Numbered from the stretch's first letter, positions 28,598 to 37,329 are shown. The stretch is 64,000 bases of DNA from Saccharicrinis sp963663905 (GCA_963663905.2 OY760657.1:372001-436000), one strand, 5' to 3'. Translations and numbers: made by a program. The notes: generated by a model from the sequence alone, not told the origin.

Positions 28598-28637
28598 TAA
28601 GGACTGTTTCTTATGTAAGCAGTCCTTATTTATAAAA
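28598..28637 (+). terminator. Hairpin between binding-protein and GH26 genes
   Basis: A TAAGGACTG / CAGTCCTTA stem (28598-28606 and 28620-28628) encloses a small inner CTTA-TG-TAAG hairpin and is followed by TTTATAAAAAAA. It ends about 16 bp before the GH26 start. It could be a partial terminator or an mRNA-stability element that separates the SusC/D/binding-protein message from the enzyme message. The T tract is weak, so read-through is likely. Confidence 0.5.
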
Positions 28638-28644
28638 AAAATCA

Positions 28645-30054
28645 ATGAAAAAGTACTTACTCATTTTACTTCCGTTGGTAATTCTATATCTAAGTGGTTG
28701 TTCAGATGATAATAATGGTGTTGAGAATGAAGAATTAGATGCACCTGTATTGGTGAATTCTACGCCTTCTGATGGTGAAACAGGTATTTCTATAGGTGAT
28801 ATTACAATTGTTTTAACCTTTGATCAGAATGTTACTTCACCATCTTCCACGCATTCTTTAGTTACCTTAAATGGCTCAAGTGTAAATAATGTAAATGCCA
28901 ATTTAAAGGAGGTGAAAATTGAAATGTCTGGTCTAGTAGAATCTACAACGTACGAATTAGTTATTCCAAAGGGTGTTATTCTTGGACCAACTAAAGTTGA
29001 AGCTTCGGAAGAAAGAATAACATTTACAACAAAAGAAGCTGCAATATTGAATATTAGTTCATCTGTAGTTACTGAAAATCCTTTAAGTCAAGCTCAAAAT
29101 GTTTATGATTTTTTATTGGAGAACTATGGAGAAAAGATTCTTTCTGCAACAATGGCAAATGTAAACTGGAATACCAATGAAGCTGAATGGGTAAAGTATC
29201 ATACAGGAAAATATCCAGCTATTACAACATTTGATTACGTTCATTTACCAGCTTCTCCTGCAAACTGGATAGATTATTCAGACATTACTGTAGTTGAGGA
29301 TTGGTGGAATAATAATGGTATTGCCAGTGCCGGATGGCATTGGATTGTTCCACGCTATGAGGGAGATACAGAGGTTAATAGTTATACCTACAAACCTTCA
29401 GAAACTACTTTTGATGCAGCAGATGCATTAATTGAAGGAACCTGGGAAAATACTGTAATAAAGGCTGATCTTGAAGAAATCGCCGATTATCTCTTGTTAT
29501 TGCAAAATAAAAACATCCCGTTAATATGGCGCCCTTTACATGAAGCAGCAGGTAATATATACGAGTTTAACGGTGGTACTGCATGGTTTTGGTGGGGATA
29601 TGATGGTGCTGAAACCTATAAAAGTCTTTGGGTTTATATGTTTAACTATTTTAAAAACAAGGGGATAAATAACCTGATATGGGTGTGGACAACACAAACA
29701 AACGATAATGATTTCTATCCTGGTGATGAATATGTGGATATCGTAGGTCGTGATATTTATGGAAATGATAGTGGCACTTCAATAGCTGAGGAATTTAATT
29801 CAATACAGGAAACTTATCCTAACAAAATGATTACACTAAGTGAATGTGGAACAGTGGCTGAGATAAGTGAAGAATGGACCAGTGGTGCAAGATGGAGTTT
29901 TTTTATGCCATGGTATGATTATGACAGAACACTGTATACATCCGGTAGTGAGTTTGAAAAAACAGAACATGGACATGCTCCTGCATCTTGGTGGGTTGAT
30001 GCTGTTAATCAGGATTATGTAATTACTCGTGACGAAATGCCTGATTTAAAATAA
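28645..30054 (+). CDS. GH26 endo-beta-1,4-mannanase, surface lipoprotein
   Basis: The product has 469 residues with lipobox LYLSGC (Cys 19) followed by SDDNNGVENEE, the acidic type that favours surface exposure. A Big_5/SbsA-type Ig-like domain spans about 35-130 (VLVNSTPSDGETGIS...ITIVLTFDQNV). The GH26 barrel follows, with the acid/base E300 in WRPLHEAAGN, the aromatic AWFWWG, and the nucleophile E400 in MITLSECG. The VDIVGRDIYG strand is typical of the family. It should make the first endo-cuts in mannan outside the cell. The next gene is a second GH26. Confidence 0.93.
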   Translation: MKKYLLILLPLVILYLSGCSDDNNGVENEELDAPVLVNSTPSDGETGISIGDITIVLTFDQNVTSPSSTHSLVTLNGSSVNNVNANLKEVKIEMSGLVESTTYELVIPKGVILGPTKVEASEERITFTTKEAAILNISSSVVTENPLSQAQNVYDFLLENYGEKILSATMANVNWNTNEAEWVKYHTGKYPAITTFDYVHLPASPANWIDYSDITVVEDWWNNNGIASAGWHWIVPRYEGDTEVNSYTYKPSETTFDAADALIEGTWENTVIKADLEEIADYLLLLQNKNIPLIWRPLHEAAGNIYEFNGGTAWFWWGYDGAETYKSLWVYMFNYFKNKGINNLIWVWTTQTNDNDFYPGDEYVDIVGRDIYGNDSGTSIAEEFNSIQETYPNKMITLSECGTVAEISEEWTSGARWSFFMPWYDYDRTLYTSGSEFEKTEHGHAPASWWVDAVNQDYVITRDEMPDLK

Positions 30055-30104
30055 ATACAATACACAAACTAATTTAAACTTTTACAATACAGAACAAAAG
30101 CAAA

Positions 30105-31193
30105 ATGAACAAGACGTTTTTAATAATTCCCTTAATTTCAATATTAATGATGAGTTGTGGTTCAAATCAATCTAAAGAGCCACAACCAAAGTCATTATCA
30201 GAAACGCTGTGGGGAATTCAGAATAAAGGCATCTTATTTGGACATCAGGATGACCTGGCATATGGGCAGAACTGGAAGTATGTTGATGGGGAGTCTGATG
30301 TTAAAAGAGTGTCAGGTGATTATCCTGCTGTTTTCGGATGGGATTTAGGAGGATTAGAAAGAGGTGATGAGCTTAATTTGGATGGAGTGCCATTCGATGT
30401 GATGGGTAAATTGGCTATTCAGGCCGATAGTATGGGTGGTGTTAATACTTTTAGTTGGCATCCTTATTCTTTAGTTACAGGTCAAAATGCCTGGTATACA
30501 GATACAGCTGTTGTTAGTCATATACTTCCTGAAGGAGATCATCATAAGGAATTTATTATGGAATTGGATCGAATTGCCGAATTTTTAAAGACCTTAAAGG
30601 ATGCAAAAGGAAATCCTATTGAGTTTATTTTTCGTCCTTGGCACGAAATGAGTGGCAACTGGTTTTGGTGGGGTACAAAAACAACTACACCTGAAGAGTA
30701 TAAGCAGTTGTTTAGATTTACTGTTGACTATCTGAAAAACACAAAGGGAATAAAAAATATGATGGTTTGTTATTCTCCAAATGGAGGTTATAAATCCAAA
30801 GAGGAATATTTAATCTGGTATCCTGGAGATGACATGGTAGATATGCTGGGGGTTGATATTTACGAATGGCCGGGTATGGAAAATTGGGTTGAGAGTACTC
30901 AGAAAGACCTGAATGTTATGATTGAGATTGCTAAGGAAAAAAACAAGCTTGCTGCATTTACCGAAACAGGATGTGAAAATATTCCGGACTCAACATGGTT
31001 TACCGAAAAGCTTTATAAAGCAATGGAGCCTGATAGTATAGCTAATAATATCAGCTATGTATTGCTTTGGCGAAATGACCCTACAAAACATCATTTCTTT
31101 TCATATGAAGGGCATCCATCTGAAGCAAATGCAAATGAATTTTTATCGAAACCAAATGTTTGGTTATTGAAAGAATTTAATAGCGCAAAATAA
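30105..31193 (+). CDS. GH26 beta-mannanase (second copy), probably periplasmic lipoprotein
   Basis: The product has 362 residues with lipobox ILMMSC (Cys 18) followed by GSNQSKEP, without the acidic run, so a periplasmic face is predicted. GH26 marks are GILFGHQDDLAYG near the N-terminus, the acid/base E181 in FRPWHEMSGNWFWWG, VDMLGVDIYEW, and the nucleophile E287 in AAFTETGCEN. There are no accessory domains. It resembles the mannobiose-releasing GH26 enzymes of Bacteroides-type mannan operons more than the preceding copy does, but the product pattern is inference. It lies 50 bp after the first GH26 gene and 52 bp before GH130. Confidence 0.92.
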   Translation: MNKTFLIIPLISILMMSCGSNQSKEPQPKSLSETLWGIQNKGILFGHQDDLAYGQNWKYVDGESDVKRVSGDYPAVFGWDLGGLERGDELNLDGVPFDVMGKLAIQADSMGGVNTFSWHPYSLVTGQNAWYTDTAVVSHILPEGDHHKEFIMELDRIAEFLKTLKDAKGNPIEFIFRPWHEMSGNWFWWGTKTTTPEEYKQLFRFTVDYLKNTKGIKNMMVCYSPNGGYKSKEEYLIWYPGDDMVDMLGVDIYEWPGMENWVESTQKDLNVMIEIAKEKNKLAAFTETGCENIPDSTWFTEKLYKAMEPDSIANNISYVLLWRNDPTKHHFFSYEGHPSEANANEFLSKPNVWLLKEFNSAK

Positions 31194-31245
31194 TATAATA
31201 ATAAGAAGCTACCGCCCCCCCGACTAATACATAAAAGAGAATTCA

Positions 31246-32415
31246 ATGTTAGATAATTTATTTGAAGCACGAAAAATAAGGATTGAAAAAGAGCATGAGA
31301 CTCTTTTATCAAAACCTAATGAGGAGTTGTTTAGTACAAATGGTATTTTTAGCAGATATAAAAATCCGGTTTTAACACGTGATCATGTGCCTTTAAAATG
31401 GCGGTTTGATTATAATAAAGAAACTAATCCTTATTTTATGGAACGCATTGGATTTAATGCAACCATGAACTCAGGTGCCATTAAACTGAATGGAAAATAT
31501 TTAATGGTGGTTCGTACCGAAGGCAATGATCGTAAATCATTTTTTGCTGTTGCAGAAAGCCCTAATGGTGTGGATAATTTCAGATTTTGGGAGCGTCCAT
31601 TAACCATGCCTGAAACAGAAGATCCGGATATTAATGTATATGATATGAGGTTAACTCAACATGATGATGGGTATATCTATGGAATTTTTTGTTCAGAACG
31701 TAAAGATCCGGATGCACCGGCCGGGGATACAAGTAGCGCAGTGGCAGCGGCTGGTATTGCCAGAACAAAAGATATGGTTACATGGGAGCGTCTACCTGAT
31801 TTGATAAGTCATGCAGGTCAACAACGTAATGCTGTGTTGTTTCCTCATTTTATAGAAGGTAAATATGCCTTTTATACTCGACCTCAGGATGGATTTATCG
31901 ACACCGGTTCTGGAGGTGGTATTGGTTTTGGTTTGTCAGAAACTATTGAAAATGCCGAAGTAAAAGATGAAATTATTGTTGATCCTAAAACATATCATAC
32001 CATTTACGAAGTAAAAAATGGTTTAGGTCCTGCTCCTATTAAAACAGAAAAAGGTTGGTTGCAGTTAGCGCATGGTGTAAGAAATACTGCAGCCGGCCTT
32101 AGGTATACGCTTTATATGTTTATGACAGACCTTGAAAAACCATGGAAAGTGATTCATAAACCTGCCGGACATTTTATGGGCCCTTTAAAAGAAGAGAGAG
32201 TTGGAGATGTATCAAATGTTCTTTTTGCCAATGGATGGATTTGTGATGATGACGGGAAAGTATATATTTATTACGCCTCTTCTGATACAAGGATGCATGT
32301 AGCAACTTCAACTGTTGATCAATTGGTTGATTATTGTATCAATACTCCAGAAGATGAATTCAGATCAGCAGCTTCGGTACAAAGAATTAATAAATTAATA
32401 GATAAAAACTTATAA
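31246..32415 (+). CDS. GH130 4-O-beta-D-mannosyl-D-glucose phosphorylase
   Basis: The product has 389 residues with no signal peptide (cytoplasmic). The sequence follows the GH130_1 (mannosylglucose phosphorylase) pattern: RIGFNATMNSGAIKLNGKYLMVVRTEG, ESPNGVDNFRFWERP, DINVYDMRLTQHDDG with the likely catalytic D133, FCSERKDPDAPAGDTSSAVAAAGIARTKD, and SHAGQQRNAVLFPHFIEGKYAFYTRPQ. It converts beta-mannosyl-1,4-glucose plus phosphate to mannose-1-phosphate and glucose. The epimerase that makes its substrate from mannobiose is encoded 2 bp downstream, the arrangement known for the Bacteroides fragilis mannan pathway. A C7 tract lies 25 bp before the start. Confidence 0.93.
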   Translation: MLDNLFEARKIRIEKEHETLLSKPNEELFSTNGIFSRYKNPVLTRDHVPLKWRFDYNKETNPYFMERIGFNATMNSGAIKLNGKYLMVVRTEGNDRKSFFAVAESPNGVDNFRFWERPLTMPETEDPDINVYDMRLTQHDDGYIYGIFCSERKDPDAPAGDTSSAVAAAGIARTKDMVTWERLPDLISHAGQQRNAVLFPHFIEGKYAFYTRPQDGFIDTGSGGGIGFGLSETIENAEVKDEIIVDPKTYHTIYEVKNGLGPAPIKTEKGWLQLAHGVRNTAAGLRYTLYMFMTDLEKPWKVIHKPAGHFMGPLKEERVGDVSNVLFANGWICDDDGKVYIYYASSDTRMHVATSTVDQLVDYCINTPEDEFRSAASVQRINKLIDKNL

Positions 32416-32417
32416 GA

Positions 32418-33632
32418 ATGGACTTGGTCAGCCCTTTCATTAACATAGATCAATTAGTAAACGAGTTGGGAGAGGAACTCTCCCTTCTTTTAAAATATTG
32501 GACTGACAATTCAATAGATAATAACTTAGGCGGATTTGTTGGTGAACGTGATTTTTACAATAATTTAGTACCAGGTGCAGAAAAAGGAGCAGTACTGAAT
32601 GCCCGCATTTTGTGGACGTTTTCTGCAGCTTATAATTTTTCTGAGAATCCTGATTATCTGAAAATAGCATATAGAGCGTATAATTATCTGATAGATAAGT
32701 TTTGGGACAAAGAATATGGAGGACTGTATTGGTCGCTAAGTTCAACCGGAGAAGTACTTTCTAATCGCAAGCAGATTTACGCTCAGGGTTTTGGTATTTA
32801 TGGTTTGTCTGAATTTTATAAGGCAACAGGTGATCATTTGGCATTGGAATATTGTCAAAATCTTTTTGAATTAATTGAGGAGAAAAGTTATGATAATGAA
32901 TTTGGAGGATATGTAGAGGCGTTATCACGTGACTGGAATAGATTAGAAGATATGCGCTTGAGTGATAAAGATGCTAATGAACCCAAATCTATGAATACAC
33001 ATTTGCATATTCTTGAACCATATACAAACCTGTATCGGATCTGGAAAAATCATCTTTTAAAAGAAAAGATGATTTCATTGATTGACGTTTTTAATAGGCA
33101 TATCATAAATCAGAAAACAGCACATTTTGAATTGTTCTTTGATTATGACTGGACAGTTAAATCAGCGATTACTTCATATGGCCATGATATTGAAGGAGCC
33201 TGGCTATTGTATGAAGCCGCTGAAGAATTAGGCGAGAAAGAGCTTATAGAGAATGTTAAAGATATCTGCATCAGAATGGTTGATGCCACTATTCAAGAGG
33301 GTATGGTCAGTGATGGTTCTGTTTATAATGAAAAGGAACATGATCACCTTGATGATGATAAGCATTGGTGGCCTCAGGCTGAGGCTATGGTAGGCTTGAC
33401 CTATGCATGGAAGATAGCAGGTAAAGAGGAGTATTATAATACGATGGTTAAAACCTGGAGTTTTATCAAAGAAAATATGATTGATAAAAAAAATGGGGAA
33501 TGGTACTGGCGTGTGGATGCGAAAGGAAATCCGATTACTAGTGATGTTAAACTCGGCTTTTGGAAATGCCCTTATCATAATAGTCGCGCTTTAATGGAAG
33601 TGATCACCATTTTAAATAAAAGTAAGACCTGA
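32418..33632 (+). CDS. Cellobiose/mannobiose 2-epimerase (AGE family)
   Basis: The product has 404 residues and is cytoplasmic. It is an (alpha/alpha)6-barrel protein of the N-acylglucosamine 2-epimerase superfamily. Visible family marks are WTDNSIDNNLGGFVGERDF at the N-terminus, KGAVLNARILWTFSAAY, FGGYVEALSRDWN, MNTHLHILE (H195/H197), TSYGHDIEGAWL (H256), HWWPQAEAMVG and FWKCPYHNSRALME (H387). These histidines match the catalytic and binding set of cellobiose 2-epimerases. It should isomerise mannobiose to mannosyl-glucose for GH130. It starts 2 bp after the GH130 stop codon, so the two are coupled. Confidence 0.93.
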   Translation: MDLVSPFINIDQLVNELGEELSLLLKYWTDNSIDNNLGGFVGERDFYNNLVPGAEKGAVLNARILWTFSAAYNFSENPDYLKIAYRAYNYLIDKFWDKEYGGLYWSLSSTGEVLSNRKQIYAQGFGIYGLSEFYKATGDHLALEYCQNLFELIEEKSYDNEFGGYVEALSRDWNRLEDMRLSDKDANEPKSMNTHLHILEPYTNLYRIWKNHLLKEKMISLIDVFNRHIINQKTAHFELFFDYDWTVKSAITSYGHDIEGAWLLYEAAEELGEKELIENVKDICIRMVDATIQEGMVSDGSVYNEKEHDHLDDDKHWWPQAEAMVGLTYAWKIAGKEEYYNTMVKTWSFIKENMIDKKNGEWYWRVDAKGNPITSDVKLGFWKCPYHNSRALMEVITILNKSKT

Positions 33633-33846
33633 CAGCGGTTAATACCAAATTGTAAAATTAACCTGTCAGCGTCTTGTAGATTATTAAAGTGTTGTTTGCA
33701 GGCTGTAAATTTGAACCTGCCAGTGTTTTTTAGGTATTACAGCGTTTGTAATCAAGCTGTAAATCAAATCTGTTAGCGCCAGGTGGTATATCAACCTGTT
33801 AAATTATAACAGTGTTTTTAAACCTGTCAGTGTCTGATATTTTTTT
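33633..33846 (+). repeat. Degenerate 'cctgtcagcg' repeats
   Basis: The gap before the symporter gene is made of at least seven imperfect copies of a short motif near AACCTGTCAGCGT (about 33629, 33658, 33711, 33738, 33768, 33796 and 33821), each followed by T-rich or AT-rich spacers. The same motif class occurs after the symporter at about 35693-35745 and singly near 10117, 10415, 44800 and 49545. No gene is seen. Confidence 0.65.
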
Positions 33847-33894
33847 ACCAAGCTGTAAATCAGCCTCTCTCCTATGGGGATATTGAGAGGGGCT
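33847..33894 (+). repeat. Intergenic repeat family A, copy 4
   Basis: ACCAAGCTGTAAATCAG...GGGGATATTGAGAGGGGCT, in the direction of transcription. It ends 10 bp upstream of the symporter ATG, so it forms the end of that gene's untranslated leader in the operon mRNA. Confidence 0.85.
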
Positions 33895-33904
33895 TTTATA
33901 AAAT

Positions 33905-35692
33905 ATGAAAATGAACTACAAACTAAATATTAAAGAAAAAATTGGATACGGATTAGGTGATGCAGCTTCTTCCATGTTCTGGAAGTTGTTTTCCATGTAT
34001 CTTTTGTTTTTTTATACCGATGTTTTTGGAATACCTGCTGCTGCTGCAGGAACAATGTTTCTGTTAACTCGAATTTGGGATGCTGCAAATGATCCTATTA
34101 TGGGTGTTCTTGCTGACAGAACCAAAAGTAAGTGGGGAAAATTTCGTCCTTACTTATTATGGCTGGCCATTCCGTTTGGTGTAATCGGAGTGTTGCTTTT
34201 TTCTACTCCGGATTTAGGAACAACAGGTAAAATTGTATATGCCTATGTTACTTATACTGTCATGATGATGGTATATACCGGAGTTAATGTTCCTTATGCC
34301 GCATTAATGGGAGTGATGACACCGGATTCAAAACAAAGAACAACATTGTCAACCTTTAGAATGGTGTTTGCTTTTGGAGGAAGTATTTTGGTGCTGGCTA
34401 CATTTCAGCCCTTGTTCGATACATTTGGATCAAATACTGTAAATAGCTATGTTAAATCGAGTGATGCACTTTTTATCTCTCAACATATAAATCAGGAAAA
34501 TACCTGGGTGTATACTATCGATGAATCAGATTCTGATTTAAATACAGTGGATTCATTATTGGTTTTAAATATGAAGGTAAAAACCAATAGTAAAGAAGAG
34601 TTGCAAATTGGTTTAATTACTGGTGGAGGTCAAAATTCAAAGTATATTTCACTAGCTGATAGCGATGATGCTTACGGTTTAAAAAGAGATGGAGCCTGGA
34701 GCAGTTTGAGAATTAAGCTTAAGGATGTTTATGGAGGAGACTTTTCTTCATCTGATTTAAGTAAATTAAAAATAGCTGTAGTTTCAGATGATATTAATGA
34801 TTTTGAAATAAAAGACATAGCACTAAATCAGGTTGACTATAAAAAGGGAACGCAAAAAGCAGTAATGATCATTGCTGCAGTTGCAATTATATTTTTCCTG
34901 CTCACTTTTTCATGGACGAAAGAAAGGGTAAAACCAATTCATGAAGAAAAAACTTCTGTAAAGAATGACTTGAAGGATTTAATAAAAAACGGGCCTTGGT
35001 TTATATTGCTAGGTGCTGGTGTTTCTGCTTTAATATTTAATTCAATCAGAGATGGTGCTGCCATATATTATTTCCGTTATTTTATTCAAAAGGAAGATGC
35101 CGTTGATATTAACCTGCTTGGCTTTTCATTACCTATTGCATTAAGTACGATCTTTTTGGTAATTGGACAGGCTGCCAATATTGTTGGTGTTATTATAGCT
35201 AAGCCTATTTCAGATAAAATTGGTAAACGACATACATTCTTGATGGCTATGGTGTTGGCTTCTGTTTTTAGTCTTATTTTCTATTTCTTTGATAGAAGTT
35301 CAGTAGCCATGATATTTGTTTTTCAGTTTATGATTAGTGTTTGCGCTGGAAGTATTTTTCCTCTTTTATGGTCCATGTATGCAGATATTGCCGACTACTC
35401 AGAGTGGAAAACAGGAAGAAGAGCTACCGGATTAATCTTTTCATCGTCGTCTATGTCGCAAAAGTTTGGGTGGACCTTAGGAGGAGCAGTTACAGGATGG
35501 CTTTTAGCCCTGTACGGCTTTAAAGCAGATGTGGTTCAAACAGAGGAAACACAAAATGCATTGCGATTAATGTTAAGCGTTTTTCCTGCCATTGGAGCAG
35601 CCTTATCTGTTCTTTTTGTATATATCTATAAACTAAGTGATTCATATATGGATAAGATTAATGCAGAATTAAATGAAAAACGACAATTATAA
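33905..35692 (+). CDS. GPH-family sugar:cation symporter with an inserted soluble domain
   Basis: The product has 595 residues; GPH/MFS_2 symporters normally have 450-500. N-terminal marks are KEKIGYGLGDAASSMFWKLFSMYLLFFYTDVFG, ANDPIMGVLADRT and KWGKFRPYLLW. Later parts show ADIADYSEWKTGRRATGLIFSSSSMSQKFGWTLGG. Between TM5 (FAFGGSILVLATFQPL) and TM6 (AVMIIAAVAIIFFLLTF) there is an extra ~140 residues (about 176-314) with no membrane character. They look like a beta-sandwich: LQIGLITGG, SSLRIKLKDVYGGDFSSSDLSKLKIAVVSDD and FEIKDIALNQ. The TM5-TM6 loop should be periplasmic, so a substrate-binding role is possible. It should import mannobiose for the epimerase and GH130. Confidence 0.9.
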   Translation: MKMNYKLNIKEKIGYGLGDAASSMFWKLFSMYLLFFYTDVFGIPAAAAGTMFLLTRIWDAANDPIMGVLADRTKSKWGKFRPYLLWLAIPFGVIGVLLFSTPDLGTTGKIVYAYVTYTVMMMVYTGVNVPYAALMGVMTPDSKQRTTLSTFRMVFAFGGSILVLATFQPLFDTFGSNTVNSYVKSSDALFISQHINQENTWVYTIDESDSDLNTVDSLLVLNMKVKTNSKEELQIGLITGGGQNSKYISLADSDDAYGLKRDGAWSSLRIKLKDVYGGDFSSSDLSKLKIAVVSDDINDFEIKDIALNQVDYKKGTQKAVMIIAAVAIIFFLLTFSWTKERVKPIHEEKTSVKNDLKDLIKNGPWFILLGAGVSALIFNSIRDGAAIYYFRYFIQKEDAVDINLLGFSLPIALSTIFLVIGQAANIVGVIIAKPISDKIGKRHTFLMAMVLASVFSLIFYFFDRSSVAMIFVFQFMISVCAGSIFPLLWSMYADIADYSEWKTGRRATGLIFSSSSMSQKFGWTLGGAVTGWLLALYGFKADVVQTEETQNALRLMLSVFPAIGAALSVLFVYIYKLSDSYMDKINAELNEKRQL

Positions 35693-35758
35693 GACCAGAC
35701 AGCGTTTTTTACCAAGCTGTATATTAAACTTTTCAGCGTCTGAAAAACGAAAGAATAA

Positions 35759-35844
35759 TCACCACTAAGATGCTAAGGCGCAACGATTCTCATAAACTTT
35801 CTTCGTCCTCTTTGTGAAGATATTTTTGTGTACTTAGTGGTTAA
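35759..35844. repeat. Inverted-repeat-bounded intergenic element, family C, copy 2
   Basis: The element begins ACCACTAAGATGC and ends CTTAGTGGTTAA, with a middle resembling that of copy 1 (16841-16946). A family A repeat follows 5 bp later, as with copy 1. It lies between the symporter and GH5 genes. Confidence 0.7.
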
Positions 35845-35849
35845 AATTA

Positions 35850-35898
35850 ACCAGGCTGTAAATCAACTTCTCACCATTTTGGGAGATTGAGAGGGGCT
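35850..35898 (+). repeat. Intergenic repeat family A, copy 5
   Basis: ACCAGGCTGTAAATCAAC...GGGAGATTGAGAGGGGCT, plus orientation, 44 bp upstream of the GH5 start and directly after the family C element. Confidence 0.85.
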
Positions 35899-35942
35899 AT
35901 TAAGAAAATTAAAAACCAAGTATTAGGAACTAAGAACTAATA

Positions 35943-37256
35943 ATGATGAAAAACATAATCTACATATCAGTTTTAATATTGCTCGTCATTACAGGATGTA
36001 ATCCAAAGCAATCAGAACAAAATAGTTTTGTTACCCGAATGGGGCATCAGTTTATCTGGAAAAATAAACCTTATTATTTTGTAGGAACCAATTATTGGTA
36101 TGGTGGAATTTTAGCATCAACCGGTGAAGCTGGTGATCGGGATAGGTTAATTAAAGAGCTGGATTTGATGCAAAGTGTAGGCATTAATAACCTACGCATT
36201 TTAGCCGGTGCAGAAGGTCCCAATAATGAACCATTTAGAGTAACTCCCGCATTACAGTTAGAACCTGGCGTATATAATGATACATTATTAGATGGTCTGG
36301 ATTTTTTACTGAATGAAATGAGTAAGCGCGAGATGCATGCCATTCTATACTTAAATAATACCTGGGAATGGTCTGGTGGTTATGGTCAGTATTTGAATTG
36401 GAGTGGATACGGTGAGATTCCTTATCCAAATATTGAACCGCATAGCTGGCCTGAATTTATGGCTTACTGTTCTCAATTTCATGCCAGTGATTCGTGTCAG
36501 AAATTGTATCAGGATCACATCAAATTTATGCTTTCCCGAACCAATAAATATAATGGTATTAAGTACACAGAGGATCCTACGATCATGACATGGGAACTAG
36601 CCAATGAACCTCGTGCATTGTCTGAAGAAAATAAAGAGAATTTTTCAGAGTGGGTAAAAATTACGGCAGATTATATAAAAGCTTTAGATCCTAATCATTT
36701 GGTTACTACAGGAACCGAAGGCAAGCATGGGTGTGAGCAGGATCTGGAGCTTTTTAAAACTATTCATAGCTATAGCAGTGTTGATTATTTAACCATGCAT
36801 ATCTGGCCAAAAAACTGGCAATGGATCGATTGTGAAAGAATATCTGAAACCCTGGATTCAGCAATAGTACTGACTGATAGTTATATGAATCTTCATATTG
36901 AAGTAGCAAAGGAATTGGATAAACCTTTAGTGTTTGAAGAATTTGGTTTACCTCGTGATCATCATCAGTTTAATACAGAAGATGGAACCAGCGCTCGTGA
37001 TAAGTATTATGGTTATGCATTTACTAAAGTAGAACAAAACGCTAAAGAAGGAGGGGTGTTAGCTGGTAGTAACTTCTGGGCTTTTGGAGGAATGGGCCGA
37101 CACTTTAAAGAAGATCCGATGTGGAGTAATGGAGATGATTTAATGGGAGATCCACCACAGGAAGAACAAGGTTTAAATTCGGTGTTTGATAAAGACAGTA
37201 CCATGTTGGTAATTAAAGAGCACTATCTTCGGTTAAAGTATATATTAGATAAGTAA
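35943..37256 (+). CDS. GH5 endo-beta-1,4-mannanase lipoprotein (GH5_7-like)
   Basis: The product has 437 residues with lipobox LVITGC (Cys 19) followed by NPKQSEQ, without an acidic run, so a periplasmic face is predicted. The barrel starts TRMGHQFIWKNKPYYFVGTNYWYGG and has INNLRILAGAEG and LNNTWEWSGGYGQYLNWSG. The acid/base is E222 in TWELANEPR and the likely nucleophile is E333 in LVFEEFGLPRD. The MHIWPKNW strand also fits GH5 subfamily 7 mannanases. It closes the plus arm of the locus and is followed by a bidirectional terminator. Confidence 0.92.
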   Translation: MMKNIIYISVLILLVITGCNPKQSEQNSFVTRMGHQFIWKNKPYYFVGTNYWYGGILASTGEAGDRDRLIKELDLMQSVGINNLRILAGAEGPNNEPFRVTPALQLEPGVYNDTLLDGLDFLLNEMSKREMHAILYLNNTWEWSGGYGQYLNWSGYGEIPYPNIEPHSWPEFMAYCSQFHASDSCQKLYQDHIKFMLSRTNKYNGIKYTEDPTIMTWELANEPRALSEENKENFSEWVKITADYIKALDPNHLVTTGTEGKHGCEQDLELFKTIHSYSSVDYLTMHIWPKNWQWIDCERISETLDSAIVLTDSYMNLHIEVAKELDKPLVFEEFGLPRDHHQFNTEDGTSARDKYYGYAFTKVEQNAKEGGVLAGSNFWAFGGMGRHFKEDPMWSNGDDLMGDPPQEEQGLNSVFDKDSTMLVIKEHYLRLKYILDK

Positions 37257-37276
37257 TTCTTAACCTGTATAATAAG

Positions 37277-37312
37277 AAAAAGCCACAAGAAGTCATTTCT
37301 TGTGGCTTTTGT
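37277..37312. terminator. Bidirectional terminator between GH5 and carbonic anhydrase genes
   Basis: An 11-bp perfect stem AGCCACAAGAA / TTCTTGTGGCT is flanked by A4 on the left and T4 on the right, extending to about 14 bp. It lies between convergent genes and can serve both strands. Confidence 0.9.
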
Positions 37313-37329
37313 ATTATAATAAGCTTTTG

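Noticed and set aside
32440..32745. 101-codon minus-strand frame opposite the epimerase gene
   Set aside because: It is fully inside a well-supported gene on the other strand and has no similarity to a known protein type.
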